From: Magnetofaba australis IT-1
GTDB taxonomy: Bacteria > Pseudomonadota > Magnetococcia > Magnetococcales > Magnetococcaceae
Length of the DNA: 64,000 nt
Direction: 5' to 3'
Assembly (NCBI RefSeq): GCF_002109495.1
Contig: NZ_LVJN01000020.1
Location: forward strand, 291,001-355,000
Part shown: positions 43,785 to 55,757 of the stretch, piece by piece
Numbering within the stretch: the stretch's first letter is position 1
Layout: every line of letters starts with the position of its first letter
Position numbers and translations under genes: made by a program
The notes under the pieces: model-generated
What the model was told of the DNA's origin: nothing
The model's input: only the letters and a program-made list of their open reading frames with translations
The model's database searches: none

Positions 43785-45257
43785 CTATCGTGCATAGTGC
43801 TTCTTATAGTAGTTTATGCCCTGTTGAATCCACCATTGATCTTTTGGGTCATCACCATAAGGAGCGTTGCCGGTGTAAATATCGTTCTTCCACTCATGGT
43901 TCCCTCCTAGCGTTTGGGCAAACCCTGCTCCTCTAAGGGCGATCTCTTCAGGAATACCCAGCGCAGCGGCAGTGGGGCCATAGTTGAAGTTACCGAAGTT
44001 CTCGTATTTCTTGGTGTTGTACTGCTTGTAGTCCATGGTTTCAAGAGCCCAGTCAACAGCTTTATTCTTGGCTTTATTGGGGTTGTTGTCCTTTACATCC
44101 TGCTTATGTTTCTCGAGTATGCCTCTTGCATCTTTTGCATTCTTCACATGGTCATAGAACCACTTCGATCCAGCTAACCAATACTGTCCTTGGGTGGCTT
44201 CTCTTGCAGCTTGGACGTTTTCATCCAACGACACTTTGCCGTATTTTGGATCGTCCCATTTATACACTGGTGAGATAGGAACTTGAACGTTGTTGGGGTC
44301 CGGTGCATGGGTGTAGTAGCCAGTACCTGCTTCAGCATTGGGGAGTGGAATGTACCCACCATCTGTAGGGTAAATGTTAGGCAGAGCTTTAGGGTTTTAC
44401 TTGAGCGCTTTCTCCGCGCGCTCCTGAAACTCTCCCTCGCGATTGTAGAGAGGAGAGGGAACCGCTCTGTTCTGAGATGGTGCGTTGCTCTTTACGCCCA
44501 TGTCATTTCCTGTACGATAAAACAAGTCATCACCAGGCAAAGTAGGATCGTTTAAACTTGCTTGATTTCTTTCCAACCAGATGCTGTCGCCCGATCGTTT
44601 ATATTGGGGAGCAGGTGGAGGCGCTTGTTGAGGAATATCGCCTATTGTCTCAATTTGCACATTAGGTCGCGAAAGGTGCATGGGTGAGGTCGAAGGCGCT
44701 TGTGATCCAGAAAAGGGTTGTTGCGCCAGCCCTCTTTGCTGCTGTTACTGGGGAGCGCCAAACGCCGAGGGTTGCGCAGTCTGTTGAGGCATGCGCATGG
44801 GCGCAACGGAGGGTCGTTGCGGTTGAGTAGCGCCCATGGGCGCAATAGTCGGAGGCTGTTGCCGGGCAAACCCCACTGCAGCCTGCCCATATTGTGGCGG
44901 CGCGGCCATGGGCGCCATGCCCAATGCTGGTTGCGGGGCCGCTTGCTGCTGGGCGACGTACTGCAACGCCGTATCGCGGCGTCCGCCATCGTGATTCCAA
45001 TCCCAGATGGCGGCCATGTGCGCCGCCTTGGGCGTGCGGTAGGCGCCGTTCTCTTCGTTCATGTAGTGATCAATGCGCTGCTGCTCGTACTGTTGCCGCA
45101 GTGAACCCATGGTGTTGCTGTCCAATCCGTATTGTTGTTCAAATCCTTCCGGGTACTTGTTATCGTACTGTGCAGCCAGATGGGGATCAATCGCATAAGA
45201 CTGCGGGTATCACGGTTGTGGGTCTTGTGTCCAGTTGGGTTGTGCAAAAGGTCGCAT
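43785..45257 (-). pseudogene. polymorphic toxin with Ntox44-like C-terminus, three in-frame stops
   Basis: One frame of 491 codons from ATG 45257 (AAAGGAAC site upstream) to the stop at 43785. It is interrupted by TGA at codon 16 (45210-45212), TAA at codon 171 (44745-44747) and TAA at codon 287 (44397-44399). The N-terminal part is Gln/Pro/Met-rich and low-complexity (MGATQPQRPSVAPMRMPQQ), like a secreted carrier region. Residues about 330-490 resemble the polymorphic toxin 44 domain: NFNYGPTAAALGIPEE, LRGAGFAQTLGG, APYGDDPKDQWWIQQG. No indel disturbs the frame, and all three stops could have come from C-to-T changes (CGA, CAA, CAA). Either recently inactivated or read through. The intact last piece, 43785-44267, keeps the toxin domain. 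Confidence 0.65.
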
Positions 45258-45412
45258 GGGGTGTTCCTTTCAGGAATCATAAGAAAGTTGAAGACCATGC
45301 GGCGCGTATAAAGGCGTTTCAGCGTGCGTATGAACGTCGACTGCTGCGAATGGGAGATACCGCCGCAGCAAGAGGATACCAGAAATGCGCACGCAATAGA
45401 ATCAATACGATT

Positions 45413-45889
45413 TTATCTGTGATACGGGATGCGTTCCAGGATGGTCACCGCGCGGTAGACCTGCTCGCAGAGCATGGCGCGGGCCAGGGGGTGGGGGAAG
45501 GTCATGGGACCAAAGGAGAGGGAGAAGCGCGCCTGGGTCAGCACCGAGTCGTCCAAGCCGTCGGGGCCGCCCAGCAGAAAGCAGATGCTGCGTTCGCCGT
45601 CGTCACGCCAGCGCCCCAACTGCGCGGCGAACGCCTCGGAGTCGATTAACTTGCCGCCGCGATCCAGCGTCACCACCAAGGCGCCATCGGGGACTTTGGC
45701 CAATAGCCGTTGCGCCTCGTCGGCCATGGCCTGACGGCGGCCCGCTTCGCGCTCACGGTCGGCGCGGGCCTCGGGGATCTCGATCACCTCCAGCCCGCCG
45801 TGGCGCTTGAGCCGCTTGGCGTAGTCGTCGCATAGTTGGGTGATGGGACGCGGCATCCCCTTGCCCACAGCGACGATGCGAAACCTCAC
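45413..45889 (-). CDS. rlmH: 23S rRNA pseudouridine-1915 N3-methyltransferase
   Basis: 158 residues, SPOUT-class methyltransferase. It methylates a conserved pseudouridine in 23S helix 69 of the 70S ribosome. FLLGGPDGLDDSVL near residue 100 and LSFGPMTFPHPLARAMLCEQVYRA near the C-terminus carry the AdoMet knot. It overlaps rsfS by four bases (ATGA), a common pair. Confidence 0.96.
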   Translation of the reverse strand: MRFRIVAVGKGMPRPITQLCDDYAKRLKRHGGLEVIEIPEARADREREAGRRQAMADEAQRLLAKVPDGALVVTLDRGGKLIDSEAFAAQLGRWRDDGERSICFLLGGPDGLDDSVLTQARFSLSFGPMTFPHPLARAMLCEQVYRAVTILERIPYHR

Positions 45890-46296
45890 GAGGTGGCGGA
45901 TTCGCGCTTCATCACCCGCTCCAGAATCTCTTCATCGGGGGCGTCGTGGGCGTCATCCCACAGCTTCTCCAGCGCATAGTACTCCCGCTGTTCGGCCAGG
46001 AAGATGTGCGCCAGCACGTCGCCGAAGTCCAGCAGCACCCACTGCGCTTCCGGCAACCCTTCCACGCCGATCACCTCAACGCCTGGCTTGGAGGCCAGTT
46101 GGTCCACCGCATCGGCCAGCGACGCCACGTGGGTGGTGGAGCGGCCTGTGCAGATCACAAAATAGTCCGTGAAGACCGAACGCTCGCGCAGGTCCATCAC
46201 CACAATGTCTTCACCCTTCTTGTCATCCAGGGTTTCGCGGATCAGCTCCACAAGCTCTTCGCTGGGCATCATGGGGAACAGCGTTTCGTCGCTCAT
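45886..46296 (-). CDS. rsfS: ribosome silencing factor
   Basis: 136 residues. RsfS binds L14 on the 50S subunit to block subunit joining in starvation. Family residues: VMDLRERSVFTDYFVICTGR, STTHVASLADAV and WVLLDFGDVLAHIF. The start at 46296 (MSDETLF) has a CAGGAG site ten bases upstream; a Met eight codons earlier is possible. nadD lies upstream in the same direction across hairpin element 14. Confidence 0.95.
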   Translation of the reverse strand: MSDETLFPMMPSEELVELIRETLDDKKGEDIVVMDLRERSVFTDYFVICTGRSTTHVASLADAVDQLASKPGVEVIGVEGLPEAQWVLLDFGDVLAHIFLAEQREYYALEKLWDDAHDAPDEEILERVMKRESATS

Positions 46297-46349
46297 GCGT
46301 TTTTTCGCTCCTGATTGCATCAGTGTCATTCTTCTCTGTGAAAAATTTT

Positions 46350-46513
46350 GGGAGATGAAAGATATCGAGGGCTTTGCCCTCAAGCTCCCGGAAAGTCGTG
46401 GGGCCCGCCCCACACACCGCTTAAGGGTCACCGACCCTTAAGAATCCCGACGAATTTCCTTTGGAAATTTGTCTCCTGAGTCAGCGCGAGCTCGGGCTTG
46501 GTCAGGCAAACAT
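46350..46513 (-). repeat. hairpin-string element 14 (reverse, TGTTTG head)
   Basis: Minus strand: TGTTTGCCTGACC... head, AAATTTCC / GGAAATTT, CTTAAGGGTC / GACCCTTAAG, GTGGGGCGGGCCCCAC and TGAGGGCAAAGCCCTCG, GATATCTTTCATCTCC tail. It lies between nadD and rsfS. Confidence 0.75.
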
Positions 46514-46515
46514 TT

Positions 46516-47181
46516 TTACTGGGTCGCCTGACCATACAGGCCATGCTCCTGGATGTACGCGATCACCGGCTCCGGGGTGAAATAACGGATACTGCGCCCC
46601 TGGCGCAAGCGTTGGCGTAAATCCGTGCTGCTGATCTCCAGGTCGCGAATGGTCAGCGCCCCATAGAAGTATTGATCATCATAATCGGGAATCGGTTCGC
46701 CATCCGGCGGCGCTTGATGCTTGAGCAGAACTCCCGAAGCCAGCGAACACGCCGGGCGCGCATCATAACCGGGACGGTTCATCACACAAAGGTGTGCATA
46801 CTCCAATAGCTCGCGCCAATCCTTCCACAGGTGCAACTCGCCAAGAAGATCCGCGCCCAGCAGTAGGATCAACTCATCGGCTGGGAATTGCTGCGACAGA
46901 TCGCGCAGGGTGTCGATGGTGTAGGCGGTTCCTGCGCGTTGGATTTCGATATCCGATACGTCGAATCGGGGTTCATCAGCGATGGCCAGTCGGGTCATGG
47001 CCAGACGGTGTTGCGGGGGCATGCGCTGGGATTCGCCCTTGAACGGATGCGCGCCGGTGGGGATGAAGAGGAGACGGTCCAGCCGCAGCGCCTCCACCGC
47101 TTCCAGGGCGGCGCGCAGATGGCCGTGGTGGGGCGGGTCGAAACTACCGCCCATTAAACCGATGCGTTGCGCCTGAATCAT
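46516..47181 (-). CDS. nadD: nicotinate-nucleotide adenylyltransferase
   Basis: 221 residues. It adenylates nicotinate mononucleotide in NAD synthesis. RIGLMGGSFDPPHHGHLRAA holds the H-x-G-H nucleotidyltransferase signature. LLLGADLLGELHLWKDW and the C-terminal STDLRQRLRQGRSIRYF (ISST-R-like) complete the pattern. ATG 47181 was picked because the signature follows within ten residues; the longer frame reads through element 15. It is in the classic nadD-rsfS-rlmH order. Confidence 0.95.
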   Translation of the reverse strand: MIQAQRIGLMGGSFDPPHHGHLRAALEAVEALRLDRLLFIPTGAHPFKGESQRMPPQHRLAMTRLAIADEPRFDVSDIEIQRAGTAYTIDTLRDLSQQFPADELILLLGADLLGELHLWKDWRELLEYAHLCVMNRPGYDARPACSLASGVLLKHQAPPDGEPIPDYDDQYFYGALTIRDLEISSTDLRQRLRQGRSIRYFTPEPVIAYIQEHGLYGQATQ

Positions 47182-47264
47182 GGGCGCGTGATAACTCGCA
47201 TAAAGTGTGTCTCCCAAATTCGCAAATAAACGCGATACTGCGTGAAAGCACGATAATAAAAGGT

Positions 47265-47448
47265 GGAAAATCGCGACATTTATTGGCGCGATTTTCCGGG
47301 GTCTGGGGGCCGCTGCCCCCAGCGGGTGCAGGGCGGCGCCCTGCCGGGTCGAGGGCAGCGCCCTCGTGGGTCCAGGGCGAAGCCCTGGTGGGTTGAGGGC
47401 GGAGCCCTCATGGGGTTTGGGGCGAAGCCCCAATATCTTCCATCACCC
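47265..47448 (+). repeat. hairpin-string element 15 (longest)
   Basis: Head hairpin GAAAATCGCG / CGCGATTTTC around ACATTTATTGG, then six hairpins: CTGGGGGCCGCTGCCCCCAG, GCAGGGCGGCGCCCTGC, CGAGGGCAGCGCCCTCG, CCAGGGCGAAGCCCTGG, TGAGGGCGGAGCCCTCA and TTGGGGCGAAGCCCCAA, tail ATATCTTCCATCACCCC. It shows the modular build best. Confidence 0.85.
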
Positions 47449-47464
47449 CAAATAATTTAATTGG

Positions 47465-48733
47465 TCAACTGCGCACCTGCCCATCGCCCAACACGATCCA
47501 TTTCTGGCAGGTGAGCCCTTCCAAACCCACCGGGCCGCGCACGTGGAGCTTATCGGTGGAGATGCCCATTTCGGCGCCCAGGCCGAACTGGAAGCCGTCG
47601 TTAAAGCGCGAGGAGGCGTTGACCATGACGGCGGCGGCGTCCACCTGACGCAGAAAACGCTGCGAAGCCGCATAGTCCTTGGTGATGATCACCTCGGTGT
47701 GGCGTGAGCCGTATTGGTCGATGTGATCCATGGCGTCGTCCATGGAGTCCACCACGCGCACGGCGAGAATGGCGTCCAGATATTCAGCCTCCCAGTCGGC
47801 CTCGGTGGCGGGCTGAGTGGGCGCGGCTTCGCCGATGGCTTCGGCGCTGCGAGGACAGACGCGCAGGGCGCAGCCGCCAGTGTGCAGGCGCTTGGCCATG
47901 GCGGGCAGAAAGGTGGTGGCCACGTCCTGGTGAATGAGGATGGTCTCCAGGGCGTTGCACACGCCGGTGCGCTGCATTTTGCCGTTGCAGATGATCTCTT
48001 CGGCCATGTGCAGGTCGGCGTGCTCATCCACATAGGCGTGGCAGACGCCGTCCAGGTGCTTGATCACCGGAATGGTGGCGTCTTCCATCACGCGCTGAAT
48101 CAGGCTCTTGCCGCCGCGCGGAATGATGATGTCCACATACTTGTCGGCGCGCAGCAGGGCGCCGACGGCGGCGCGATCGGTGGTCTCCACCACCTGCACG
48201 GCGTCGGCGGGGGCGCCGGCCATGGCCAGCCCTTCGGCCAGACAGGCGGCGATGGCGCGATTGGAGTGGATCGCCTCGGAGCCGCCGCGCAGGATCACCG
48301 CGTTGCCGGATTTGACCGCCAGGGCGGCGGCGTCGGCGGTGACGTTGGGGCGCGACTCATAGATGATGCCGATGACGCCCAGGGGCACGCGCATATGACC
48401 GACGCGGATGCCGTTGGGGCGACGCTTGACGCCGGTGATCTCGCCAATGGGGTCGGGCAGGGCGGCGATCTGGCGAATGCCTTCGGCCATGCCTTCGATC
48501 ACTTTATCGCTCAGGGTCAGGCGGTCGAGCATGGCCGACGTCAGGCCATTGGCGCGCCCGGCTTCCAGATCCTTGGCGTTCTCGTTTTGCAGATGGACCC
48601 GCTTGGCCAGCAATACGTCGGCCATGGCGCGCAGGGCGTTGTCTTTGACTTCGCCGTCGAGCCAGGCGACTTTGCGCGAGGCCGCGCGAGCGCGTTTGCC
48701 GATCTGTTCGATTAATTGCGCCGCTTCACTCAT
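47465..48733 (-). CDS. proA: gamma-glutamyl phosphate reductase
   Basis: 422 residues. The second step of proline synthesis, reducing glutamyl phosphate to the semialdehyde with NADPH. NGIRVGHMRVPLGVIGIIYESRPNVT and SGNAVILRGGSEA lie in the dinucleotide domain. GKMQRTGVCNALETILIH holds the catalytic Cys. It is divergent from secA, with 306 bp between containing a 15-bp inverted repeat. Confidence 0.97.
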   Translation of the reverse strand: MSEAAQLIEQIGKRARAASRKVAWLDGEVKDNALRAMADVLLAKRVHLQNENAKDLEAGRANGLTSAMLDRLTLSDKVIEGMAEGIRQIAALPDPIGEITGVKRRPNGIRVGHMRVPLGVIGIIYESRPNVTADAAALAVKSGNAVILRGGSEAIHSNRAIAACLAEGLAMAGAPADAVQVVETTDRAAVGALLRADKYVDIIIPRGGKSLIQRVMEDATIPVIKHLDGVCHAYVDEHADLHMAEEIICNGKMQRTGVCNALETILIHQDVATTFLPAMAKRLHTGGCALRVCPRSAEAIGEAAPTQPATEADWEAEYLDAILAVRVVDSMDDAMDHIDQYGSRHTEVIITKDYAASQRFLRQVDAAAVMVNASSRFNDGFQFGLGAEMGISTDKLHVRGPVGLEGLTCQKWIVLGDGQVRS

Positions 48734-48764
48734 GTGTGCTCTTCAACTTGCTGATAGGGTTGTG

Positions 48765-48804
48765 AATTGAATTTTTGCAACCGGGCGGATGCAAAAATTC
48801 AATT
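48765..48804. promoter_or_regulatory. 15-bp perfect inverted repeat between proA and secA
   Basis: AATTGAATTTTTGCA (48765-48779) and TGCAAAAATTCAATT (48790-48804) with a 10-nt GC-rich spacer. It is 32 bp from the proA start in the divergent region. It could be an operator or a hairpin in the proA leader. The rest of 48734-49039 shows no gene. Confidence 0.55.
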
Positions 48805-49039
48805 GGTGCAAGGATGCCGCGAATGGGTTGATTCGTCCAGTCTCCTGCATGAAATTTCACCGCAGGCCAACAGAAACGGCGCCGCAGACCGTTTCAAGCC
48901 GAGCAGGGATGGCGTTGATTGGGCCGAATGTGGTACAAATCTCGCTTCCAGCGCAATCGCATCCGTATGGCGGGCCGCGCGCGCGAACCGCTTTGCCGGT
49001 TTCCCCAGGCCCCCGACTCGTTCATTTCAGGAATACGAC

Positions 49040-51745
<2,706 letters not shown>

Positions 51746-51768
51746 GCCTGATCTACGCGGAGTAAAAG

Positions 51769-51907
51769 TGTTTGCGTGACGCAGCTTGAGCTGGCGCTGA
51801 CTATTGGCCTCCGGCTGGCCGGAGGCGGGATTCTTAAGGGGCTGCGCCCCTTAAGCGGGTCCAGGGCGGCGCCCTGGCGGGGTTTGGGGCAGCGCCCCAA
51901 TATCTTT
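51769..51907 (+). repeat. hairpin-string element 16 (TGTTTG head)
   Basis: TGTTTGCGTGACGCAG head, CCTCCGGCTGGCCGGAGG, CTTAAGGGGC / GCCCCTTAAG, CCAGGGCGGCGCCCTGG, TTGGGGCAGCGCCCCAA, tail ATATCTTT. Confidence 0.8.
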
Positions 51908-52363
51908 AAGCTTTCAGCCGTTTCCCCCTTGAGAAAAGGTTGAGCCAGTCAGGATTTGGAAGAGAAGCTGGAAGGGTTGAGCCAGCACGGGGGAAAACGG
52001 GAAACGGCGGTGAGCGATATGTCGGCGTAGCCGACAGGAGCGAATGCTCTAGGGCTGTGGACTCGGGAAAGCCAAAAAGTGTGTGCGGGAAAGCGCTGGG
52101 GTTAGGGTAGTCTGCCCTTGTAGCAACTAACGAAGATCGGAGCGCGCCCAAGACCATCGTCTTTGGTGGAGTGAGGGAGCGAGCCCAAGATTGCCGCATC
52201 CGGGAGAGTTGGTCGCCAGCCCAAGACCGCCGCCTTCGGCGGCATGCTAGGGAGATCTCTCCCCAGACCCCTCTCTCAATTTGCCAGAGCAAATTGAGTC
52301 AGGAAGCGCCCCAGCAAAATCTGCGATTTTGCTTTTGAAAAGGGGGCGCAATTTAAAAAAGTT
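51908..52363. other. non-coding stretch rich in small palindromes
   Basis: About 450 bases with no credible gene. Short perfect palindromes such as GCCGCCTTCGGCGGC, TCAATTTGCCAGAGCAAATTGA, GCAAAATCTGCGATTTTGC and GTCGGCGTAGCCGAC are scattered through it, some with stems unlike the GC-rich elements. It may be a decayed or more diverged array of the same kind, or a dead mobile-element end. Confidence 0.35.
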
Positions 52364-52450
52364 AGATATTAAGGCTCCGCCTTAATGATCCGCCAGGGCG
52401 CCGCCCTGGACCCGCCAGGAGGGACGCCCTCCTGGACCTCGATTAGTTTT
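52364..52450 (-). repeat. hairpin-string element 17 (reverse)
   Basis: GATATTAAGGCTCCGCCTTAAT, then CCAGGGCGCCGCCCTGG and AGGAGGGACGCCCTCCT, ending GGACCTCGATTAGTTTT, an altered version of the third head. It precedes the glycosyltransferase gene. Confidence 0.68.
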
Positions 52451-52514
52451 ACTCCGTGCGCGCGCAACCTTTGGTCGCCGCATCCAGATAGAGTGGGCTT
52501 GGGAGTCGCCAGTC

Positions 52515-53788
52515 ATGGACACACGCCGCCGCGTGCTGATGATCGCCTTCCACTACCCCCCGCCCAAGGCTACAGCGGCGCCCAACGCGCCCTCAAATTC
52601 AGTCGCTACCTGCCCGATTGGGGTTGGGATCCCATCATTCTTTCCGCCCACCCCCGCGCCTACGAACAGACCGGGACCACCCAACTGGGCGAAATCCCCA
52701 AAGACGCCCCCGTGGCCCGCCCGCAGGCGTGGGACGCCAAACGCCATCTGTCGATTCTGGGACGCTACCCCGGCTTTCTCGCCAGCCCCGACCGCTGGGC
52801 CACCTGGCGCCCCTTCGCCATCCGCCGCGGCCTGCAACTGATCAAACAACACAAACCCGAAGTGATCTGGGCCACATACCCCATCGCCAGTTGCCACATG
52901 ATCGCCCACACCCTGAGCGGCCTCACCGGCCTGCCGTGGATCGCCGACTTCCGCGACGCCCAGTGGACCAACACCTTCCCCGCCGACCGCGCCCGCCACG
53001 ACCAACACGTGTTGCTGGAGGCGCGTCACATGGCTTCGTGCAGTCGCGCCGTGATCACCACCCCCGGCATTCAAAAGCTGTATGAAAACCGCTACCCGGT
53101 GAATCCGCCGGAGCACTTCGCCGTCATCGCCAACGGCTATGACGAGGCGGATTTCGCCACGCTCCCCCAACGTCCGGCCAATGCGCAGATCGACGGCCCG
53201 GTGACCCTGCTGCACAGCGGCGGACTCTATCCCGGCCACGAGGAGCGCGACCCGGTGAGCTTCTTCGAGGCCCTGGGCAAGCTGCGTCACTACGGCATGG
53301 TGGGGCCGGAGACCCTGCGCGTGCGTTTTCGCGGCTCCCAGGAGGAGGATTACCTGCGCCAACTGGCGGTGGCCAACCATGTGGCGGATATGGTGGAGGT
53401 GCTGCCGGGAATTCCCTACGAGGAGGCGCTGCGGGAGATGGCCCTGGCCGACGGTTTAATGCTGTTCCAGGGGGCCAACTTCCACCACCTGATTCCGGCC
53501 AAATTGTTTGAATATCTGCGTCTGGGGCGTCCGGTGTTGGCTCTGGCCGATCCCACCGGCGATGCGGCCAATCTGCTGCGCGATTGCGGTGGGCGGGAGA
53601 TCATCCCCCTGCACCACACCGACGCCATGGTGGACGCGCTGCCCGCCTTCATCGCGCAACTGCGCGACGGCCAAGCCAGCGCCCCGGACCCGCAAAAGGC
53701 CGCCCAGTACGAACGCCGCCGCCTCACCCGCCAACTGGCCGCTCTGCTAGAAGAGGTGGCCGACGCGGAGAGCACCGGCGAGGGGTAG
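52515..53788 (+). CDS. glycosyltransferase (GT4-like) with a frameshift
   Basis: The N-terminus MDTRRRVLMIAFHYPP is read from ATG 52515 in one frame. From about 52562 the homology continues in another (GYSGAQRALKFSRYLPDWGW). One C added to the C6 run 52556-52561 would join them as HYPPAQGYSGAQRALKF, matching the usual NYPP..GGSG.QR.LKF start of these enzymes. Downstream is a two-lobed GT-B fold: VIWATYPIASCHMIAHTLS, DFRDAQW, VTLLHSGGLYPGHEERDP and the sugar-nucleotide region FEYLRLGRPVLALADPTG. About 424 residues if restored. As read, the gene is broken unless the frame is recovered. Its stop is three bases from the convergent TPR gene. Confidence 0.75.
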
Positions 53789-53791
53789 GGG

Positions 53792-55621
53792 TTACTCTGT
53801 CGCCTCCGCCACGGTGGGTGTAGTCTTTTCAGCGTTGCGCGCCTCGTGGCGGCGCATCACTTCCGCCGCCAAGTCTCGCTGCTGTTGGGCCTCTTGGGGG
53901 CGGTTCAGGGCGTCCAGGACTTGGGCGTGATTTTTTAACACAGTGGCGGTATTGGGGCTCTCGGGCAGTTTGGCCAGCATGATCTCAGAGGCGCGTTTAA
54001 TTAATGCCTCCCCGTGATTTTCTTTCTTTTGTGAAAAATACACACCACCTAGATTTTGTAAAGACATGGCCAAGTCTGGATGTTCATGTCCTAGTAAATT
54101 TTCGTATATTTCGATAGATTGTTGAAAAAATGATTCAGCCTCCTGAAACTCCTTCTCTTCCCAGCAAAGTGACCCCATATTGTTTAATGTTTTTGCGTAA
54201 CCAGGGTGAGCCCTTCCATAGGCATTAGCTACAATTTCTAGATCACGCTCATATAGGGCTCTCGCGGCTTTAAAATTCCCTTGTAGCTTATGAACGCTGG
54301 CAAGATTAGATAATACTATCCCGAATGTGGGATGCATAAGGTTTTTGGTAACTTCAAACTCATTTACAATGGACTGAAGAATAGACTCTGCTTCAGGAAG
54401 ACGCTCTTGGACAATATACATTTGTGCTATATTGTTCATGATCCGGCCTAGATCAGATGGATTTTTATGAGGTAAGGATTTAGTTATTTCAAGTGACTTT
54501 ATGAATAACTTCTCAGCCTGAACAAAGTCCCCTTGGTCGCTATATAAACCTGCTAGGTTAGCCGTTGCTATTGAGAGGAGATTTTTGTCGGCGTTTTCTG
54601 AAATATTCAGTAATTCTATACCCTGTAAGTACAGTTTCTCGCTATCTGTGACGCGTCCTTGATGTTCAACACTTGAGGCCAAGCTAAGTATGGATTTTAC
54701 CTTTTCATTGATAGAGGCGTCATATTTGTTCCGCAATTCCATTGACTTGATGTGGTAATTTTCTGAACCTGCAAAATTCCCCATCTCGCCTGTTGCTCTG
54801 CCTAAGGCAAACAGTAGATCAGCGCGCTCAAGCTCCCATTCACGATCCCGCCCTGGCGGCATCAACTCCACCGCCTCCTGCAAGGCGTCGAGCGCTCCGG
54901 CATAATCCAATTGAGATAGACGTGCATTTGCTTGAGCCTTGGCCAGTTGCGCGGCGGTGCGCAGCCCCTCATCGGCTTGTTGCTTTTGCTTCAGGGCAGT
55001 CACGCAAGCCAGGGTTTTGGCCTCTTGTAATGCGGCATCTGCTTCGACCCATTGGCCTTCCGCCATGAATGCTTGCGCCTTCTCCTTGAGCGCCCCCACT
55101 TCTGCATCGTTGGTTTTGAGTTGATCCAACTCCGCCTGCAATCTCAGATAGCGCTCGGCAAACTCACGCAGCATGGCGTCCCACTCATAGGGGGGGACTT
55201 GCTGGATATCCAAACGCTTGGAGAAGTTGTGGATTGCGGCTTCGGCCAAGCCTGCCTTCTTCACTTCGTCAATGGTTTCTGCGCTAAAGGTGTTATTTAC
55301 AACCACCTTGTCGCCATTAATGCGGTCTCCATTGTGTGTGATATCGCCTTGCGCAGTGCTGTGGTCGGTCACATGGGTATTGGATTGGTCGCCCTGCGCC
55401 ATGTTTTCCGTGTGTTGCACGTTGCCGCTGTGGGATTTGTGGGTGAACTTTGTCGGTTTGTCCGAGGAGAACCACTTGGACGAGAGCCAATTGACGAACA
55501 ACCCCACGGGAATGGCGACGGCCAGCGCGCCAATCCAGTTGTCCTGAAGCCAGATCAAAATTGGGCCGCCATAGGGCTGTAATCCCGCCAGGAGTGATTT
55601 CAGACTCTCCACAACTTTCAT
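53792..55621 (-). CDS. membrane-anchored TPR protein
   Basis: 609 residues. An N-terminal hydrophobic region (about 19-46, GPILIWLQDNWIGALAVAIPVG) anchors it. A His/Asn/Gly/Asp-rich stretch follows (about 60-110, GNVQHTENMAQGDQSNTH), then a helical linker. A long run of kinesin-light-chain-like TPRs spans about 230-590 (LNNMGSLCWEEKEFQEAESF, LQNLGGVYFSQKKENHGEA). The part at 54000-54790 is distinctly AT-rich while both ends have the chromosomal composition, suggesting a mosaic gene. Its function is unknown; it may be a protein-interaction scaffold. Confidence 0.75.
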   Translation of the reverse strand: MKVVESLKSLLAGLQPYGGPILIWLQDNWIGALAVAIPVGLFVNWLSSKWFSSDKPTKFTHKSHSGNVQHTENMAQGDQSNTHVTDHSTAQGDITHNGDRINGDKVVVNNTFSAETIDEVKKAGLAEAAIHNFSKRLDIQQVPPYEWDAMLREFAERYLRLQAELDQLKTNDAEVGALKEKAQAFMAEGQWVEADAALQEAKTLACVTALKQKQQADEGLRTAAQLAKAQANARLSQLDYAGALDALQEAVELMPPGRDREWELERADLLFALGRATGEMGNFAGSENYHIKSMELRNKYDASINEKVKSILSLASSVEHQGRVTDSEKLYLQGIELLNISENADKNLLSIATANLAGLYSDQGDFVQAEKLFIKSLEITKSLPHKNPSDLGRIMNNIAQMYIVQERLPEAESILQSIVNEFEVTKNLMHPTFGIVLSNLASVHKLQGNFKAARALYERDLEIVANAYGRAHPGYAKTLNNMGSLCWEEKEFQEAESFFQQSIEIYENLLGHEHPDLAMSLQNLGGVYFSQKKENHGEALIKRASEIMLAKLPESPNTATVLKNHAQVLDALNRPQEAQQQRDLAAEVMRRHEARNAEKTTPTVAEATE

Positions 55622-55757
55622 CTCCTGCTGTGCTGGGTAGGAAACTCACCAGTAACGAGAATAGTTGAGAGATTGCAACGCTGTACAGCGAAAAGCCGCA
55701 ACCGGAGGCATCACGCGGGCGCTGGGGGCGACGACAGAGTAGCCCGGCGGGGCGGGG

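Noticed and set aside
51906-52292. 128-residue leftward ORF
   Set aside because: No ribosome site, no motif, composition follows the palindromic repeats.
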